A stretch of 64,000 nucleotides of DNA from Vibrio neptunius (GTDB taxonomy: Bacteria > Pseudomonadota > Gammaproteobacteria > Enterobacterales > Vibrionaceae), in assembly GCF_000967495.1 (NCBI RefSeq), contig NZ_JXXU01000056.1, positions 45,005-109,004 of the forward strand. Direction: 5' to 3'. The stretch's first letter is position 1. Each line of letters opens with the position of its first letter. The notes under the pieces were generated by a model. It saw only the letters and a list, made by a program, of their open reading frames with translations, did not search any database and was not told the DNA's origin. This document shows positions 26,827 through 35,867 of this stretch, piece after piece. A program made the position numbers and the translations under genes.

Positions 26827-27720
26827 ATGTGTGACAGGACAAGCTCAAATGAAAAACGGATTCTGATCTTCTCAGCCCTATTAGCTTCAGGCTTTGCAGT
26901 GGGGGGATTGGTACTCGGGGTGCTTGTTGGTTCACTGGTTATTGTCTTTGATGGCGTTTATTCATCTGTCAGTCTGCTGCTAACTTTATTGTCGCTCGCA
27001 GCTTCCAAATACATTCAAAGCCCTTCAAGAAGCCACTTTCCATTCGGCAAAGCCGTGCTTGAGCCGGTTGTTATTGCCGTCAAGGGCAGTGTTATTCTCG
27101 CGGTAGTCAGTTACTCACTCTACTCTGCCCTTATTGCTGTCTTCAACGGTGGTCGTGAAGTGGATGCTTCAATCGCCACTTTATTTGGTGTGGTCAATGT
27201 ACTAGGCTGCGGCTACGCGTGGTGGCACATCGCTCGCAAATCAAAACGTCACTCTTCTGGCTTGATTGAAGCGGAAGCCAAACAATGGCAGATGGACACA
27301 CTACTGAGCGTTGCAGTCACACTCGGCTTTATTGTGGCATGGGGTATCGCCTTATCACCTCTGGTCGAATACTCTGTCTACGCCGATCCTATGATGATGA
27401 TTCTAATGTCGTTTTACTTTATAAAAGTCCCTTTCGATATGCTTAAAGAAGCCATTAGAGAGTTACTAATGATGCCACCGAGCGATGAGATCTGCGATGT
27501 CGTTGATAAAGAGGTCATAGCGTTAGATAAACAAGTGAAACAGAAAATTAGGTTAGCCGCTGTCACTAAGGTAGGCCGAGAGCTTAGAGTTAACCTAGAT
27601 GTCCACTCCATGGAAAAACAGGTGGCGGTGGCTGATCTCGAACAGACTCGACGTATTTTGAAGAGCAAACTGGCTAAACTTCCACTCGACCTAAGGCTTA
27701 ACCTGAACATAGCCAGTTAA
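26827..27720 (+). CDS. Cation diffusion facilitator family transporter (variant metal site)
   Basis: A 297-residue inner-membrane protein with about six spans and a short cytoplasmic C-terminal domain. The segments VFDGVYSSVSLLLTLLSL, HFPFGKAVLEP and QWQMDTLLSV correspond to CDF spans 2, 3 and 5. The four-residue metal site usual in CDFs (D-x3-D and H-x3-D) reads D-x3-S and Q-x3-D, so zinc or iron transport should not be assumed. ATG 26827 is chosen over a TTG at 26809. The 229 bases upstream hold no other gene. Confidence 0.75.
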   Translation: MCDRTSSNEKRILIFSALLASGFAVGGLVLGVLVGSLVIVFDGVYSSVSLLLTLLSLAASKYIQSPSRSHFPFGKAVLEPVVIAVKGSVILAVVSYSLYSALIAVFNGGREVDASIATLFGVVNVLGCGYAWWHIARKSKRHSSGLIEAEAKQWQMDTLLSVAVTLGFIVAWGIALSPLVEYSVYADPMMMILMSFYFIKVPFDMLKEAIRELLMMPPSDEICDVVDKEVIALDKQVKQKIRLAAVTKVGRELRVNLDVHSMEKQVAVADLEQTRRILKSKLAKLPLDLRLNLNIAS

Positions 27721-27886
27721 GCAAACTACTGTTTGCCAATGAAAACGCCTTCCCAACAGGGTGTTTTTATCTATAACCCTACCAAAAGCGCCAGTTAGTT
27801 CTATTATTATGTATGTGATTTCATAATAAACATCTCCAGACAATAATGGAGAGGCCGTAGCACGAAAAACATCAAGGTTGGCGCCT

Positions 27887-30800
27887 ATGAAAAACCCATT
27901 TGCATCACTACTTTCTGACAAACAGTCAAAGAAAACCGAACCTCATCAAGACGACAGCATCAAAACCAGCGTCTTAGACTTATTGTCTGACGGTATGGTG
28001 ATCTTCGATGGTCAATCTGGATCAAATGCGATTTTTTATGCTAATCCGGCCTTTCTCAAGTACTACGGTCTTCTTTCAAATCAAGTGATCGGCCGTAACA
28101 TCATTGAATTCTTCTCACACTATCTTAATGATGATCATATTGCTGAACTCCATAGTGCCGTTCATGAGGCCACTTCTCACACCAGTGAACTTTGTATACA
28201 TCAAGAGGCACAAAAAGGCTGGCTACGCGTCAATTTAGAACCGATGAAGAAACAAGGAGGAGGCAACCATTACCTGATCCTCACTCAGGCCGACATCAAC
28301 CAAATGAGGCAGGTTCGCCAGGAACTAAAGGCATCCAACCAAAAGCTCCAACAGTTAGTCTCTAACCAGAACCAGCGGCTCAATGAGCAAGAATTGCAAA
28401 TGGGGGTAATGTTTGAGCAAGCGGTCGACAATATGCTGCTTCTCGATGATGAGCTGAAAGTACTCGACGTGAATGACTCGGCACGGACACTTTTTGAGCA
28501 CAGCAAAGCTGACTTACTTGGGTTGAAGCTGACATCACTCCTATACGAGTTTACCGAGAGCAAGATTGAGGAAAAACTCTCAAGCGTCGAAATGTATCAA
28601 GAAGTCGCACTGGACGAAGTGATTAAAGTCAGCCGGACCAACGATGTGTTAAGCATGCTTGGCTATGTTAAATACATCACAATGAAGGCAAAAAATTACA
28701 TTGTCTTGACCTTGCGCGACATCAGCCAAGAGCGAATCGCTCAGAATGAGTTAAGAAGAAGCCAAAGCGAACTGGAAGAGGTGGTAAGAAGCCTGAACCT
28801 AGCGACTCAAGCCGGTGGGATCGGTATCTGGAGTTGGGATTTCAAAACCAACGAGCTCTCTTGGGATGAACGTATGTATCAGATTTATGGGGTCGACCCA
28901 AATAACTGCGACAATAACTACGCCATGTGGCAAGAAAGAGTGTTGGACGAGGATATATTTACTGCTGAGGAATCCCTTAACAAAGCGCGAGAAAACCTCA
29001 CTCAGTTCAACGCTGAATTCAGGATACAACTGCCTGATCAGGGCATACGTTGGATAAAAGCGGCAGCAGACGTTCTCTTTGACCAAGACGGCACAACGCC
29101 TATTGGCATGGGCGGTGTCAACATTGACGTAACCAAAGAAAAGACGGCGCAGGCAAACTTGAGGCATGAAAGTGAGATCGCCTTAGCGGCCAGTGAAGCC
29201 AAATCCATGTTCTTGGCCAACATGAGTCATGAGATACGCACACCAATGAATGGCGTCGTCGGCATGTTAAGCCTGCTTAGTGAATCAGAGCTCAATGGTG
29301 AGCAGAGAAGCATGGTCACCACTATCAAAGACTCGGCGTTAACCCTTCTGCACATTATCAACGACATCTTAGACTTTTCAAAAATTGAAGCCGGTCAAAT
29401 GTCGCTGGAAAGTGTCCCAGTCGAACTACAAAAGCTAATAGAAAGAACCTTGGATGTGCTCTGCCTGCAAGCCAACAATAAAGGTATTGAACTCTATTTA
29501 ACTTACGATGCCAGTCTACCTAAAGTGATAATGAGTGACAGTGTCAGGCTAAGCCAAGTGCTCCTTAACCTCGTTGGCAACGCCGTCAAATTTACGGACA
29601 GCACCGATGAGATGAAAGGTAAAATATGGGTCTCTGCCACACTGAACCAACACGACATCGCACCTTATGTCGAGATCATGATTGAAGACAATGGCATTGG
29701 TATGACGGAAGAACAAATTGATAAGCTGTTCAAAGCCTTCAGCCAAGCTGATACCAGTACCACAAGACTCTATGGCGGGACAGGTTTAGGTCTCTCGATT
29801 ACTCGCTCACTTCTCGAAATGATGGGAGGAGATATTCAAGTTGACAGTCGATTTGGTGTGGGCAGCCGCTTCTCGATTGAACTTCCTTTTATTGAAGTGG
29901 AAGAAGCCCCGCAAGACCTGACACCAAACTACGTGAACGGCTCTAGGATTCTGTTTGTCACCAATGACCAAAACATTGCCACTTTCTGCGACATCAACCT
30001 TGCTAACTTCCGCTGCAAAACCAACTGTGTCGCCAATATGCAAAGGGCGATTGCAGTACTGGATTACGCCAACAAAGCCGGTGCAACCATTGACTTGATT
30101 ATTGTTGGGCCTGACTTGTATCACTATTATGAGGAAAAACCGCTCTCGCTGCTTGAGTCAGCACTGCTTGAAGAGCAAAAATTTATCTTTCTCTCTCGCG
30201 ACCCGAGTGTTAAGCCTGGCCTCGCGAAACACAACTACTACGTAATGCCTTGTAACCCTTTCAAGCCAAGTGAACTAACCACAGCCATAGGCGTCATGAG
30301 AGAACTGATTAGTGATGAAAAAAACATCAAGTCTATCGTAAACGAATCTGAACAACACATTCGTCAAAACAAAAATGGACTCATCCTCGTGGTCGATGAT
30401 CAACCCACCAACCGTGACGTCATTCAGCGGCAGTTACATCACTTGGGTTATCAATGTGAATTGGCGGTCCATGGACAAGAAGCGCTTCATAAATGGAAAC
30501 ATGGTCGATTTGATTTGATTTTAACCGATTGTCACATGCCAGTAATGGATGGGTATGAACTGGCAAGTCAAATCCGAAGCATAGAGCGGCAGTCGCCAAA
30601 TATGGGACATACGCCGATCGTAGCCATTACCGCCAATGCAATGGTTGAAGCCTCTGAACAGTGTTTCGCTTCAGGGATGGATGATTATTTAACCAAGCCA
30701 GTCGAACTCAAAACTCTTGATCAATCGATTGAAAAGTGGATGCAGCTCTCTCCTATTCCCATAAAAGAGAAGGCAGCAACAGAAGCAATGTTAGAGCCCA

Positions 30801-31198
30801 ACGACGTTGAAGTACCGAGCGTCAACTCTCGACAAGAACCGATCTGCATGTCGACTCTAGAACAGATTTTGGGCACAAGAGAATGGTCGATTGTAGCTCC
30901 TTTACTTGCTGGATATTGGGAATCTGTCAACGAAGACATTGGCAACATTGAGCACGCATTAGTCAAACAGAGTCATGCAGAACTTCAACAAATTGCCCAT
31001 GCTGCAAAAGGAGCCGCTCGCTCTGCCGGGGCCAATAAACTCGCAGATAAATTTGAGATTCTACAGAATACAGCACATCTACAAAACTGGCGGGAGCTAT
31101 CTAGTACGTTACAAATGGCTAAAACCGAGCTGAGCGGCATAGAGAGTTACCTGATTGAACATTCAATTATCGAAGATACGGAAGTGATTTATGAGTAA
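27887..31198 (+). CDS. Hybrid sensor histidine kinase with PAS, receiver and HPt domains
   Basis: A 1103-residue soluble kinase with no membrane span. Three PAS domains lie at about 25-140, 165-270 and 295-415 (the last with WSWDFKTNELSWDERMYQIYG). HisKA has the phospho-accepting H in FLANMSHEIRTPMNGV near 447; HATPase boxes are LNLVGNAVKFT, DNGIGM and GGTGLGLSI. A first receiver at about 685-800 lacks the phospho-aspartate and is degenerate; the second (LILVVDDQ, LILTDCHMPVMDGYE) is intact at about 830-950. The C-terminal HPt has IAHAAKGAARSAGA. The stop overlaps the next response regulator gene by eight bases, so phosphate probably passes from HPt to it. Signal unknown. Confidence 0.9.
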   Translation: MKNPFASLLSDKQSKKTEPHQDDSIKTSVLDLLSDGMVIFDGQSGSNAIFYANPAFLKYYGLLSNQVIGRNIIEFFSHYLNDDHIAELHSAVHEATSHTSELCIHQEAQKGWLRVNLEPMKKQGGGNHYLILTQADINQMRQVRQELKASNQKLQQLVSNQNQRLNEQELQMGVMFEQAVDNMLLLDDELKVLDVNDSARTLFEHSKADLLGLKLTSLLYEFTESKIEEKLSSVEMYQEVALDEVIKVSRTNDVLSMLGYVKYITMKAKNYIVLTLRDISQERIAQNELRRSQSELEEVVRSLNLATQAGGIGIWSWDFKTNELSWDERMYQIYGVDPNNCDNNYAMWQERVLDEDIFTAEESLNKARENLTQFNAEFRIQLPDQGIRWIKAAADVLFDQDGTTPIGMGGVNIDVTKEKTAQANLRHESEIALAASEAKSMFLANMSHEIRTPMNGVVGMLSLLSESELNGEQRSMVTTIKDSALTLLHIINDILDFSKIEAGQMSLESVPVELQKLIERTLDVLCLQANNKGIELYLTYDASLPKVIMSDSVRLSQVLLNLVGNAVKFTDSTDEMKGKIWVSATLNQHDIAPYVEIMIEDNGIGMTEEQIDKLFKAFSQADTSTTRLYGGTGLGLSITRSLLEMMGGDIQVDSRFGVGSRFSIELPFIEVEEAPQDLTPNYVNGSRILFVTNDQNIATFCDINLANFRCKTNCVANMQRAIAVLDYANKAGATIDLIIVGPDLYHYYEEKPLSLLESALLEEQKFIFLSRDPSVKPGLAKHNYYVMPCNPFKPSELTTAIGVMRELISDEKNIKSIVNESEQHIRQNKNGLILVVDDQPTNRDVIQRQLHHLGYQCELAVHGQEALHKWKHGRFDLILTDCHMPVMDGYELASQIRSIERQSPNMGHTPIVAITANAMVEASEQCFASGMDDYLTKPVELKTLDQSIEKWMQLSPIPIKEKAATEAMLEPNDVEVPSVNSRQEPICMSTLEQILGTREWSIVAPLLAGYWESVNEDIGNIEHALVKQSHAELQQIAHAAKGAARSAGANKLADKFEILQNTAHLQNWRELSSTLQMAKTELSGIESYLIEHSIIEDTEVIYE

Positions 31199-31898
31199 CT
31201 ATGACCCGACCGACTTTACGGTGCTCGTCGTTGAAGATCACAAGTTTTCTCGCCAAGCACTGGTCGGAATGCTAGTGAGAGGAGGCTACGAAAATTTGCT
31301 ATGTGCCAAAGATGGCAAGGAAGCCATGACCAAGTGTGCTGAAAATAAGATTGATTTGATCATCACTGACATCAACATGCCTAATCTCAATGGACTCGAG
31401 CTGCTCAAAGCGATTAGAACCAATCAAGCCCAAGTCGCCTGTGACACACGGATCATCGCCGTGACGACACTTTCAGATACAGCGACGATTTCGGCTTGTA
31501 TGACATTGGAAGTGGATGCTTTTCTTGTGAAGCCCATTAGCATCAAATCGGCAAAAGAAAAAATCCAGAGCGCGATCACTGAGCCAAAACGTTTGTACCA
31601 ACAGCACTTCTATCAGGATGTTGATACCCGTATCAATTTGTCACCTCAGGACAATACGCAGCAGATGACAAAACGTATTCGTTCGATCAATAGTTGCGTG
31701 CGTGAACTAACGCAACTTTCGGAGATCAAAGAAGGCATGACACTGGTCTACGATATCAACGCGGTCTCTGGAGGCTGCCTACTCCGCGCAGGCACCAAAC
31801 TCAACAAAAAACTCATTTTGCGCTTATGTGAGCTGAGTAAGATCATTGATACAAATAGCATTGTTGTACGAGAAGACAAGACGCAAATAGCGGTATGA
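31191..31898 (+). CDS. Response regulator with C-terminal GMxL-DI domain (copy 1)
   Basis: A 235-residue protein. Receiver at 8-128 with D60 in LIITDINMPN, T in AVTTLSD and K in FLVKPIS. The C-terminal 55 residues (EIKEGMTLVYDINAVSGGCLLRAG, then LNKKLILRLCEL) match the short module often joined to HD-GYP or HDOD signalling proteins, but no output enzyme or DNA-binding domain follows. Start overlaps the kinase stop. It is a paralog of the gene at 32130. Confidence 0.85.
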   Translation: MSNYDPTDFTVLVVEDHKFSRQALVGMLVRGGYENLLCAKDGKEAMTKCAENKIDLIITDINMPNLNGLELLKAIRTNQAQVACDTRIIAVTTLSDTATISACMTLEVDAFLVKPISIKSAKEKIQSAITEPKRLYQQHFYQDVDTRINLSPQDNTQQMTKRIRSINSCVRELTQLSEIKEGMTLVYDINAVSGGCLLRAGTKLNKKLILRLCELSKIIDTNSIVVREDKTQIAV

Positions 31899-32129
31899 TA
31901 TGGTTTTCTAAAATTGAGAATCAAAATGAGAACGGACAAATATTCCTAATCTTGAGAACAAGATGACAACGCCGCAACCAAGGTAACTAGGCAAAAAAAC
32001 AATGTATGATATTGATTATTAACAACAATTATTGAGAAACCCGCCAAATCCAATAGTTGGTTCGATATTTGCTACCCTTGTGTTAAGCAGCACGATTGTC
32101 AACTTAACCTCGTTGTGAAGGAGCAATTT

Positions 32130-32831
32130 ATGTCAACATTTGAACTCAGCAAATTTACGATTCTGGTTGTAGAGGACAACAACTTATCCCGCAAGGCATT
32201 GATCGGCATGTTGTTCAAAAGTGGTTACGAAAACATTCTGAGTGCACCGGACGGTCGCAGTGCCATAGAAAAAATCGAACATAACCATATTGACCTGATC
32301 ATTACAGACATCAATATGCCGCACATTAACGGTTTAGAGCTGATTAAGTCCGTGCGCATGGGGCAAACCAAAGCGACACAGGAAACCAGTATTATTGCGG
32401 TGACAGCCCTGTCAGATACAGAGACTATCTCCACCTGTATGCGCTTTGAGATTGACGCGTTTCTCCCCAAGCCTATCACTGTAAAAGATGCGCGAGAGCA
32501 GATAGAACAAGCCATCACTGGCCACACCGAATTATACCAGCAACATTTATACAGTGATATCGACACTGAACTCAACAGTAACAACCAATCAGACACACCT
32601 GACGGGCCTGTGTCAGAAGTCGGCAAATTTACCACGGTACAGAGTTTATATGATCTACAAGCGGGTATGACTCTGGTCGGTGATATTTTCGCCAACAATG
32701 GCGGCTGCTTGTTAAAAGCCGGAACGCTTCTCGACAACCGTTTAGTAAAGAGGCTAAGAGAGCTCCAGTCAATCATTGACGACCATCCAATCCGAGTTCA
32801 CCTAGAAGAAGACCAAGCACAAGAAGCCTGA
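32130..32831 (+). CDS. Response regulator with C-terminal GMxL-DI domain (copy 2)
   Basis: A 233-residue paralog of the preceding gene, aligned without gaps to D60 and with 34 of the first 60 residues identical by hand count. Receiver residues D60, T and K (FLPKPIT) are kept. The C-terminal module reads DLQAGMTLVGDIFANNGGCLLKAG. ATG 32130 follows AAGGAG. Unlike copy 1 it has its own 230-base upstream spacer, so it may be expressed separately. The hybrid kinase upstream is the probable phosphodonor for both. Confidence 0.85.
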   Translation: MSTFELSKFTILVVEDNNLSRKALIGMLFKSGYENILSAPDGRSAIEKIEHNHIDLIITDINMPHINGLELIKSVRMGQTKATQETSIIAVTALSDTETISTCMRFEIDAFLPKPITVKDAREQIEQAITGHTELYQQHLYSDIDTELNSNNQSDTPDGPVSEVGKFTTVQSLYDLQAGMTLVGDIFANNGGCLLKAGTLLDNRLVKRLRELQSIIDDHPIRVHLEEDQAQEA

Positions 32832-32850
32832 TAGCTCAGGCTTCGATTAT
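32823..32850 (+). terminator. Hairpin overlapping the stop of response regulator 2
   Basis: AAGCCTGA-TAGC-TCAGGCTT is a perfect 8-bp stem spanning the TGA stop, followed by CGATTATTAT. The U-tract is poor. Confidence 0.5.
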
Positions 32851-33012
32851 TATGCCAGCTCTTGCCGCTGTTCGCTTTAAGCAAGCTACGTAACGCTTGT
32901 TTTGCTTGCGCCAGCCGATAAGGCTCCCCCCTCACAACGGTTATTCCGATTAACTCGCTTTATTTTTCTCTTCACAACACTTTTGGGTTGCGGGTTGAAC
33001 ATGGCAAGCGTA

Positions 33013-33040
33013 TAGTTAATCGCAATTCGACGATTAACTA
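33013..33040. promoter_or_regulatory. Candidate ArsR operator upstream of arsR
   Basis: TAGTTAATCG-N8-CGATTAACTA is a perfect 10-bp inverted repeat ending 14 bases before the arsR start. A closely related 23-bp sequence lies before the ACR3 gene (33445-33467). Autoregulation is inferred. Confidence 0.7.
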
Positions 33041-33054
33041 TTAATAGACACCTC

Positions 33055-33396
33055 ATGGTAAACCAATGCAACCTTGCAAACCAGCAAGCATTCTCGACGA
33101 CAGACGCTGAAATCGCAGTAGAAACGGCCTTTGCGTTGAAGGCAAAAGCACTTTCACACCCAGCCCGAGTCAGGATCCTTAAGATTTTGGTGACATTGGA
33201 TAACCTTGGCGGTTGTCTCAACAGTGATTTGGTGTCCCAGTTAGGTCTCGCTCAATCAACAGTGTCTGAGCACTTGCGTATTCTAAAGCAGGCTGAGTTC
33301 ATCATCGCGGAACCCAACCCACCTAAGGTTTGTTACAAGGTTAACCGGGAAGCCATTTCCGAATTTAGCCACGCATTTAATACCATCTTTAACTGA
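33055..33396 (+). CDS. arsR: ArsR family metalloregulator
   Basis: A 113-residue winged-helix repressor. KALSHPARVRILKILVTL and LVSQLGLAQSTVSEHLRILKQAEFI are the ArsR HTH; YKVNREAISEF closes the wing. Cysteines are C6, C54 (GGCLNSDLV) and one in KVCYKV; the usual ELCVCDL arsenic motif is absent, so metalloid sensing would use a different cysteine set. Directly upstream of the ACR3 exporter. Confidence 0.85.
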   Translation: MVNQCNLANQQAFSTTDAEIAVETAFALKAKALSHPARVRILKILVTLDNLGGCLNSDLVSQLGLAQSTVSEHLRILKQAEFIIAEPNPPKVCYKVNREAISEFSHAFNTIFN

Positions 33397-33444
33397 ACTG
33401 ACATCTGAGTATGTCACGCTACTACCCAGATTTTTACACCTTCA

Positions 33445-33467
33445 TCAATCGCCTTTCGACGATAAAC
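33445..33467. promoter_or_regulatory. Second candidate ArsR operator, upstream of ACR3
   Basis: TCAATCGCCTTTCGACGATAAAC differs at only a few positions from the 23-bp core of the site before arsR (33016-33038) and keeps the AATCG/CGAT half-sites at the same spacing. It ends 16 bases before the ACR3 ATG. Confidence 0.6.
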
Positions 33468-33483
33468 GAAAGAGAGACACACA

Positions 33484-34557
33484 ATGAAAACTGAAACTGC
33501 AGTAAATAATGCCGCAAACAACATGAGCTTCCTCGACCGCTACCTTACCGTGTGGATCTTTGTTGCCATGGCCGTTGGAGTCACCATAGGAGCTCTATTG
33601 CCTCAGGTTGCAGAATGGAATCAAGCCATGTCTGTTGGCAGTACTAATGTTCCCCTAGCCATCGGCTTGATACTGATGATGTATCCACCCTTAGCAAAAG
33701 TAAATTACAGTCTCTTGGGCAAAGTACGTCAGGATAAAAAGGCCATTGCGCTGTCATTGGTGATGAACTGGGTTGTTGGCCCTGTACTGATGTTCATTCT
33801 GGCACTGACATTTCTGGCTGATCACCCAGGCTATATGGTTGGCATCATTTTGATTGGTTTAGCGCGTTGTATTGCCATGGTTTTAGTCTGGAATGATATT
33901 GGTGGTGGTAACAAAGAATATGGTGCCGCTCTGGTTGCACTGAACAGCGCTTTCCAGATCGTGACCTATAGCTTCATGGCTTGGCTGTTTATCTCTGTGC
34001 TTCCGCCGGTATTTGGCTATCAGGGTTTCGAAGTGGATATTTCCATGCTGGATATTGCACAAAGCGTAATGATTTACCTTGGCATTCCATTTCTAGCCGG
34101 TTTTTTAAGCCGTAAGTGGTTAGTCGCGGCTAAAGGCGAACAATGGTACAACCAAGAGTTTATTCCTCGTATCTCGCCTATCACCTTGATAGCCCTGCTC
34201 GCGACGATTGTGCTGATGTTCAGCTTAAAAGGGGAGATGATTCTAGAGCTACCAATGGATGTGGTGCGTGTCGCTATTCCACTGGCCATCTATTTTGTTG
34301 TGATGTTCTTTGTTAGCTTCATTATTGGTAAGAAAATGGGCATCGAATATGATAAAAATGCCTCGATTGCCTTCACCGCGACAGGCAACAACTTTGAGTT
34401 GGCGATTGCGGTATCGATCGCGGTATTTGGTCTTAATTCAGACCAAGCTTTTGCTGGTGTGATTGGCCCATTAATTGAAGTGCCTGTGCTGATTCTTTTA
34501 GTTAATATCGCTCTACGAATGAAACAGAAATACAAACTAAGCGCACGACACGCCTAG
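33484..34557 (+). CDS. acr3: Arsenite efflux transporter, ACR3 family
   Basis: A 357-residue inner-membrane exporter with about ten spans. LIGLARCIAMVLVWNDI carries the conserved cysteine of ACR3 in span 4, and FTATGNNFELAIAVSIAVFG the conserved glutamate in span 9. It expels arsenite using the ion gradient. AGAGAG precedes the ATG. No arsenate reductase is adjacent, so the locus handles arsenite or relies on a reductase elsewhere. A GC-rich hairpin CCCGCC/GGCGGG follows at 34568-34585. Confidence 0.93.
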   Translation: MKTETAVNNAANNMSFLDRYLTVWIFVAMAVGVTIGALLPQVAEWNQAMSVGSTNVPLAIGLILMMYPPLAKVNYSLLGKVRQDKKAIALSLVMNWVVGPVLMFILALTFLADHPGYMVGIILIGLARCIAMVLVWNDIGGGNKEYGAALVALNSAFQIVTYSFMAWLFISVLPPVFGYQGFEVDISMLDIAQSVMIYLGIPFLAGFLSRKWLVAAKGEQWYNQEFIPRISPITLIALLATIVLMFSLKGEMILELPMDVVRVAIPLAIYFVVMFFVSFIIGKKMGIEYDKNASIAFTATGNNFELAIAVSIAVFGLNSDQAFAGVIGPLIEVPVLILLVNIALRMKQKYKLSARHA

Positions 34558-34590
34558 CTACTTCTCGCCCGCCAGACATGGCGGGTACTA

Positions 34591-34779
34591 TTATCCCCTT
34601 TCCTTTTTACGTTGCTCACAGCGTATCAATATGGCCTGCTTTTCCTCATCCGTGCAGGAACGCCACTGCAATATCTCATCGAGCGTACGAAAACACCCAA
34701 CACAGATATCATCATCATCGAGACAGCAATTTCTTACACAAGGAATTGGCACCTGTTCATCCATGGTTTCTGTTTTCAT
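34591..34779 (-). CDS. DUF1289 small cysteine-rich protein
   Basis: A 62-residue protein with the DUF1289 cysteine pattern PIPCVRNCCLDDDDICVGC followed by RTLDEILQW. The cysteines probably bind iron or zinc. ATG 34779 follows AAGGTGAAG; an in-frame GTG at 34785 is less likely. Single gene. Confidence 0.85.
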   Translation of the reverse strand: MKTETMDEQVPIPCVRNCCLDDDDICVGCFRTLDEILQWRSCTDEEKQAILIRCEQRKKERG

Positions 34780-34855
34780 CTTCACCTTGTTACTTTAAAG
34801 CTAGTGCTTGAAGATCCCGCTGTCGAATGGAATACAGATTTGCTTATTATGGCAA

Positions 34856-34881
34856 CAAAAAAGAGAGCCTCAGCTCTCTTT
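34856..34881 (-). terminator. Terminator of the mechanosensitive channel gene
   Basis: AAGAGAGC-CTCA-GCTCTCTT forms an 8-bp stem flanked by A and T runs, so it can act on either strand. On the minus strand it overlaps the channel stop codon and is followed by TTTTTTG. Confidence 0.8.
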
Positions 34882-35727
34882 TGCTTCTTTATCACACTGG
34901 AAGTGTTGTTCGTACAGCTCCATAAAATCTTTCCTGATTTCCTGTTCCAAGTGCGTCGCTTTATCAGTTGGGCAGAAAATCATAAAATGCACGACCTGCT
35001 CGCCTGTCGAGCTACTGGAAATATGGATATGAGGTTCCGCACCGGGCAAATCGACCCCCGCATGCTTTTCGATCATTGTGTTGTATCGAGTGGCAACATC
35101 ACTAAAATAGTGGCAATGCCCCTCAATCTTTTCGATCATTAATGGAACCAAAGGGAATAAGTTGACAAACTCGCCAACGATAATAGAAAAGTTATGATAG
35201 ACGTAGCGCTTCATAAAATTGAGGTTTTTCACTGGGTAGGTGAAAAACATACTGTTTGGTAATGTCGCCGTTTTCCCTGTGTAGTGGTACTGACCATGAT
35301 GAAGATCTATTTCTTGAATCACAGTGGCCATCATATTGTGCTCAATCACCTCGCCACAAATCTTGCCAACCTCAATCCAGTCGCCAATGCGAAATGACCG
35401 TGAGCTCGCTCTCTGGATAGAGCCTGTAAAACAAAGAATGATCTCTTTCGATGCCACAACGATAGCAACGGCAATCGCCGTAACCGACAGCGCAAATTCA
35501 TTAACTTCCGATTTCCACAGCATGAAAAGCAGCACAACGGTAATGGCGAATGCACCATTCTTAGTGCGCGACATCCAGTTACGCTGTTCTTCAGACACAA
35601 ACGCAACGTCACCACGAATTTTGGATAAAACAATACGGCGTATTATCGCTATCAGAAGGATAATAAGCGCGGTAAAAATAAATTTTTGAGTCAGAAGAAA
35701 ATCGATTACGGCTTGTACTTTCTCCAT
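34870..35727 (-). CDS. Small-conductance mechanosensitive channel family protein
   Basis: A 285-residue MscS-type channel with two or three N-terminal spans, the pore-lining helix followed by the beta domain (RSFRIGDWIEVGKICGEVIEHNMMATVIQ, near 108-138), and a C-terminal cytoplasmic domain. Members release solutes on osmotic downshift. TAGGAGCT precedes ATG 35727. The PNSMFFTYPVKNLNF segment is typical of the family. Single gene. Confidence 0.85.
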   Translation of the reverse strand: MEKVQAVIDFLLTQKFIFTALIILLIAIIRRIVLSKIRGDVAFVSEEQRNWMSRTKNGAFAITVVLLFMLWKSEVNEFALSVTAIAVAIVVASKEIILCFTGSIQRASSRSFRIGDWIEVGKICGEVIEHNMMATVIQEIDLHHGQYHYTGKTATLPNSMFFTYPVKNLNFMKRYVYHNFSIIVGEFVNLFPLVPLMIEKIEGHCHYFSDVATRYNTMIEKHAGVDLPGAEPHIHISSSSTGEQVVHFMIFCPTDKATHLEQEIRKDFMELYEQHFQCDKEAKES

Positions 35728-35755
35728 TCTCAGCTCCTATTGTTATTATAGAGAA

Positions 35756-35771
35756 AGGGGCCAAAGCCCCT
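35756..35771 (-). terminator. Probable terminator of the DM13 gene
   Basis: AGGGGC-CAAA-GCCCCT is a tight 6-bp GC stem, followed on the minus strand by TTCTCTAT. It is about 96 bases past the DM13 stop. Confidence 0.5.
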
Positions 35772-35867
35772 ATAAAAATTCCGTTTTGAATGAGATTAAC
35801 TTCCCATAATTATTGATAATAATCTAGTTTACATTTCTATTAATGCAGACTGGGTAGCGTTGACAAG

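Noticed and set aside
34612..35142. A 176-codon plus-strand frame
   Set aside because: It is antisense to the DUF1289 and mechanosensitive channel genes.
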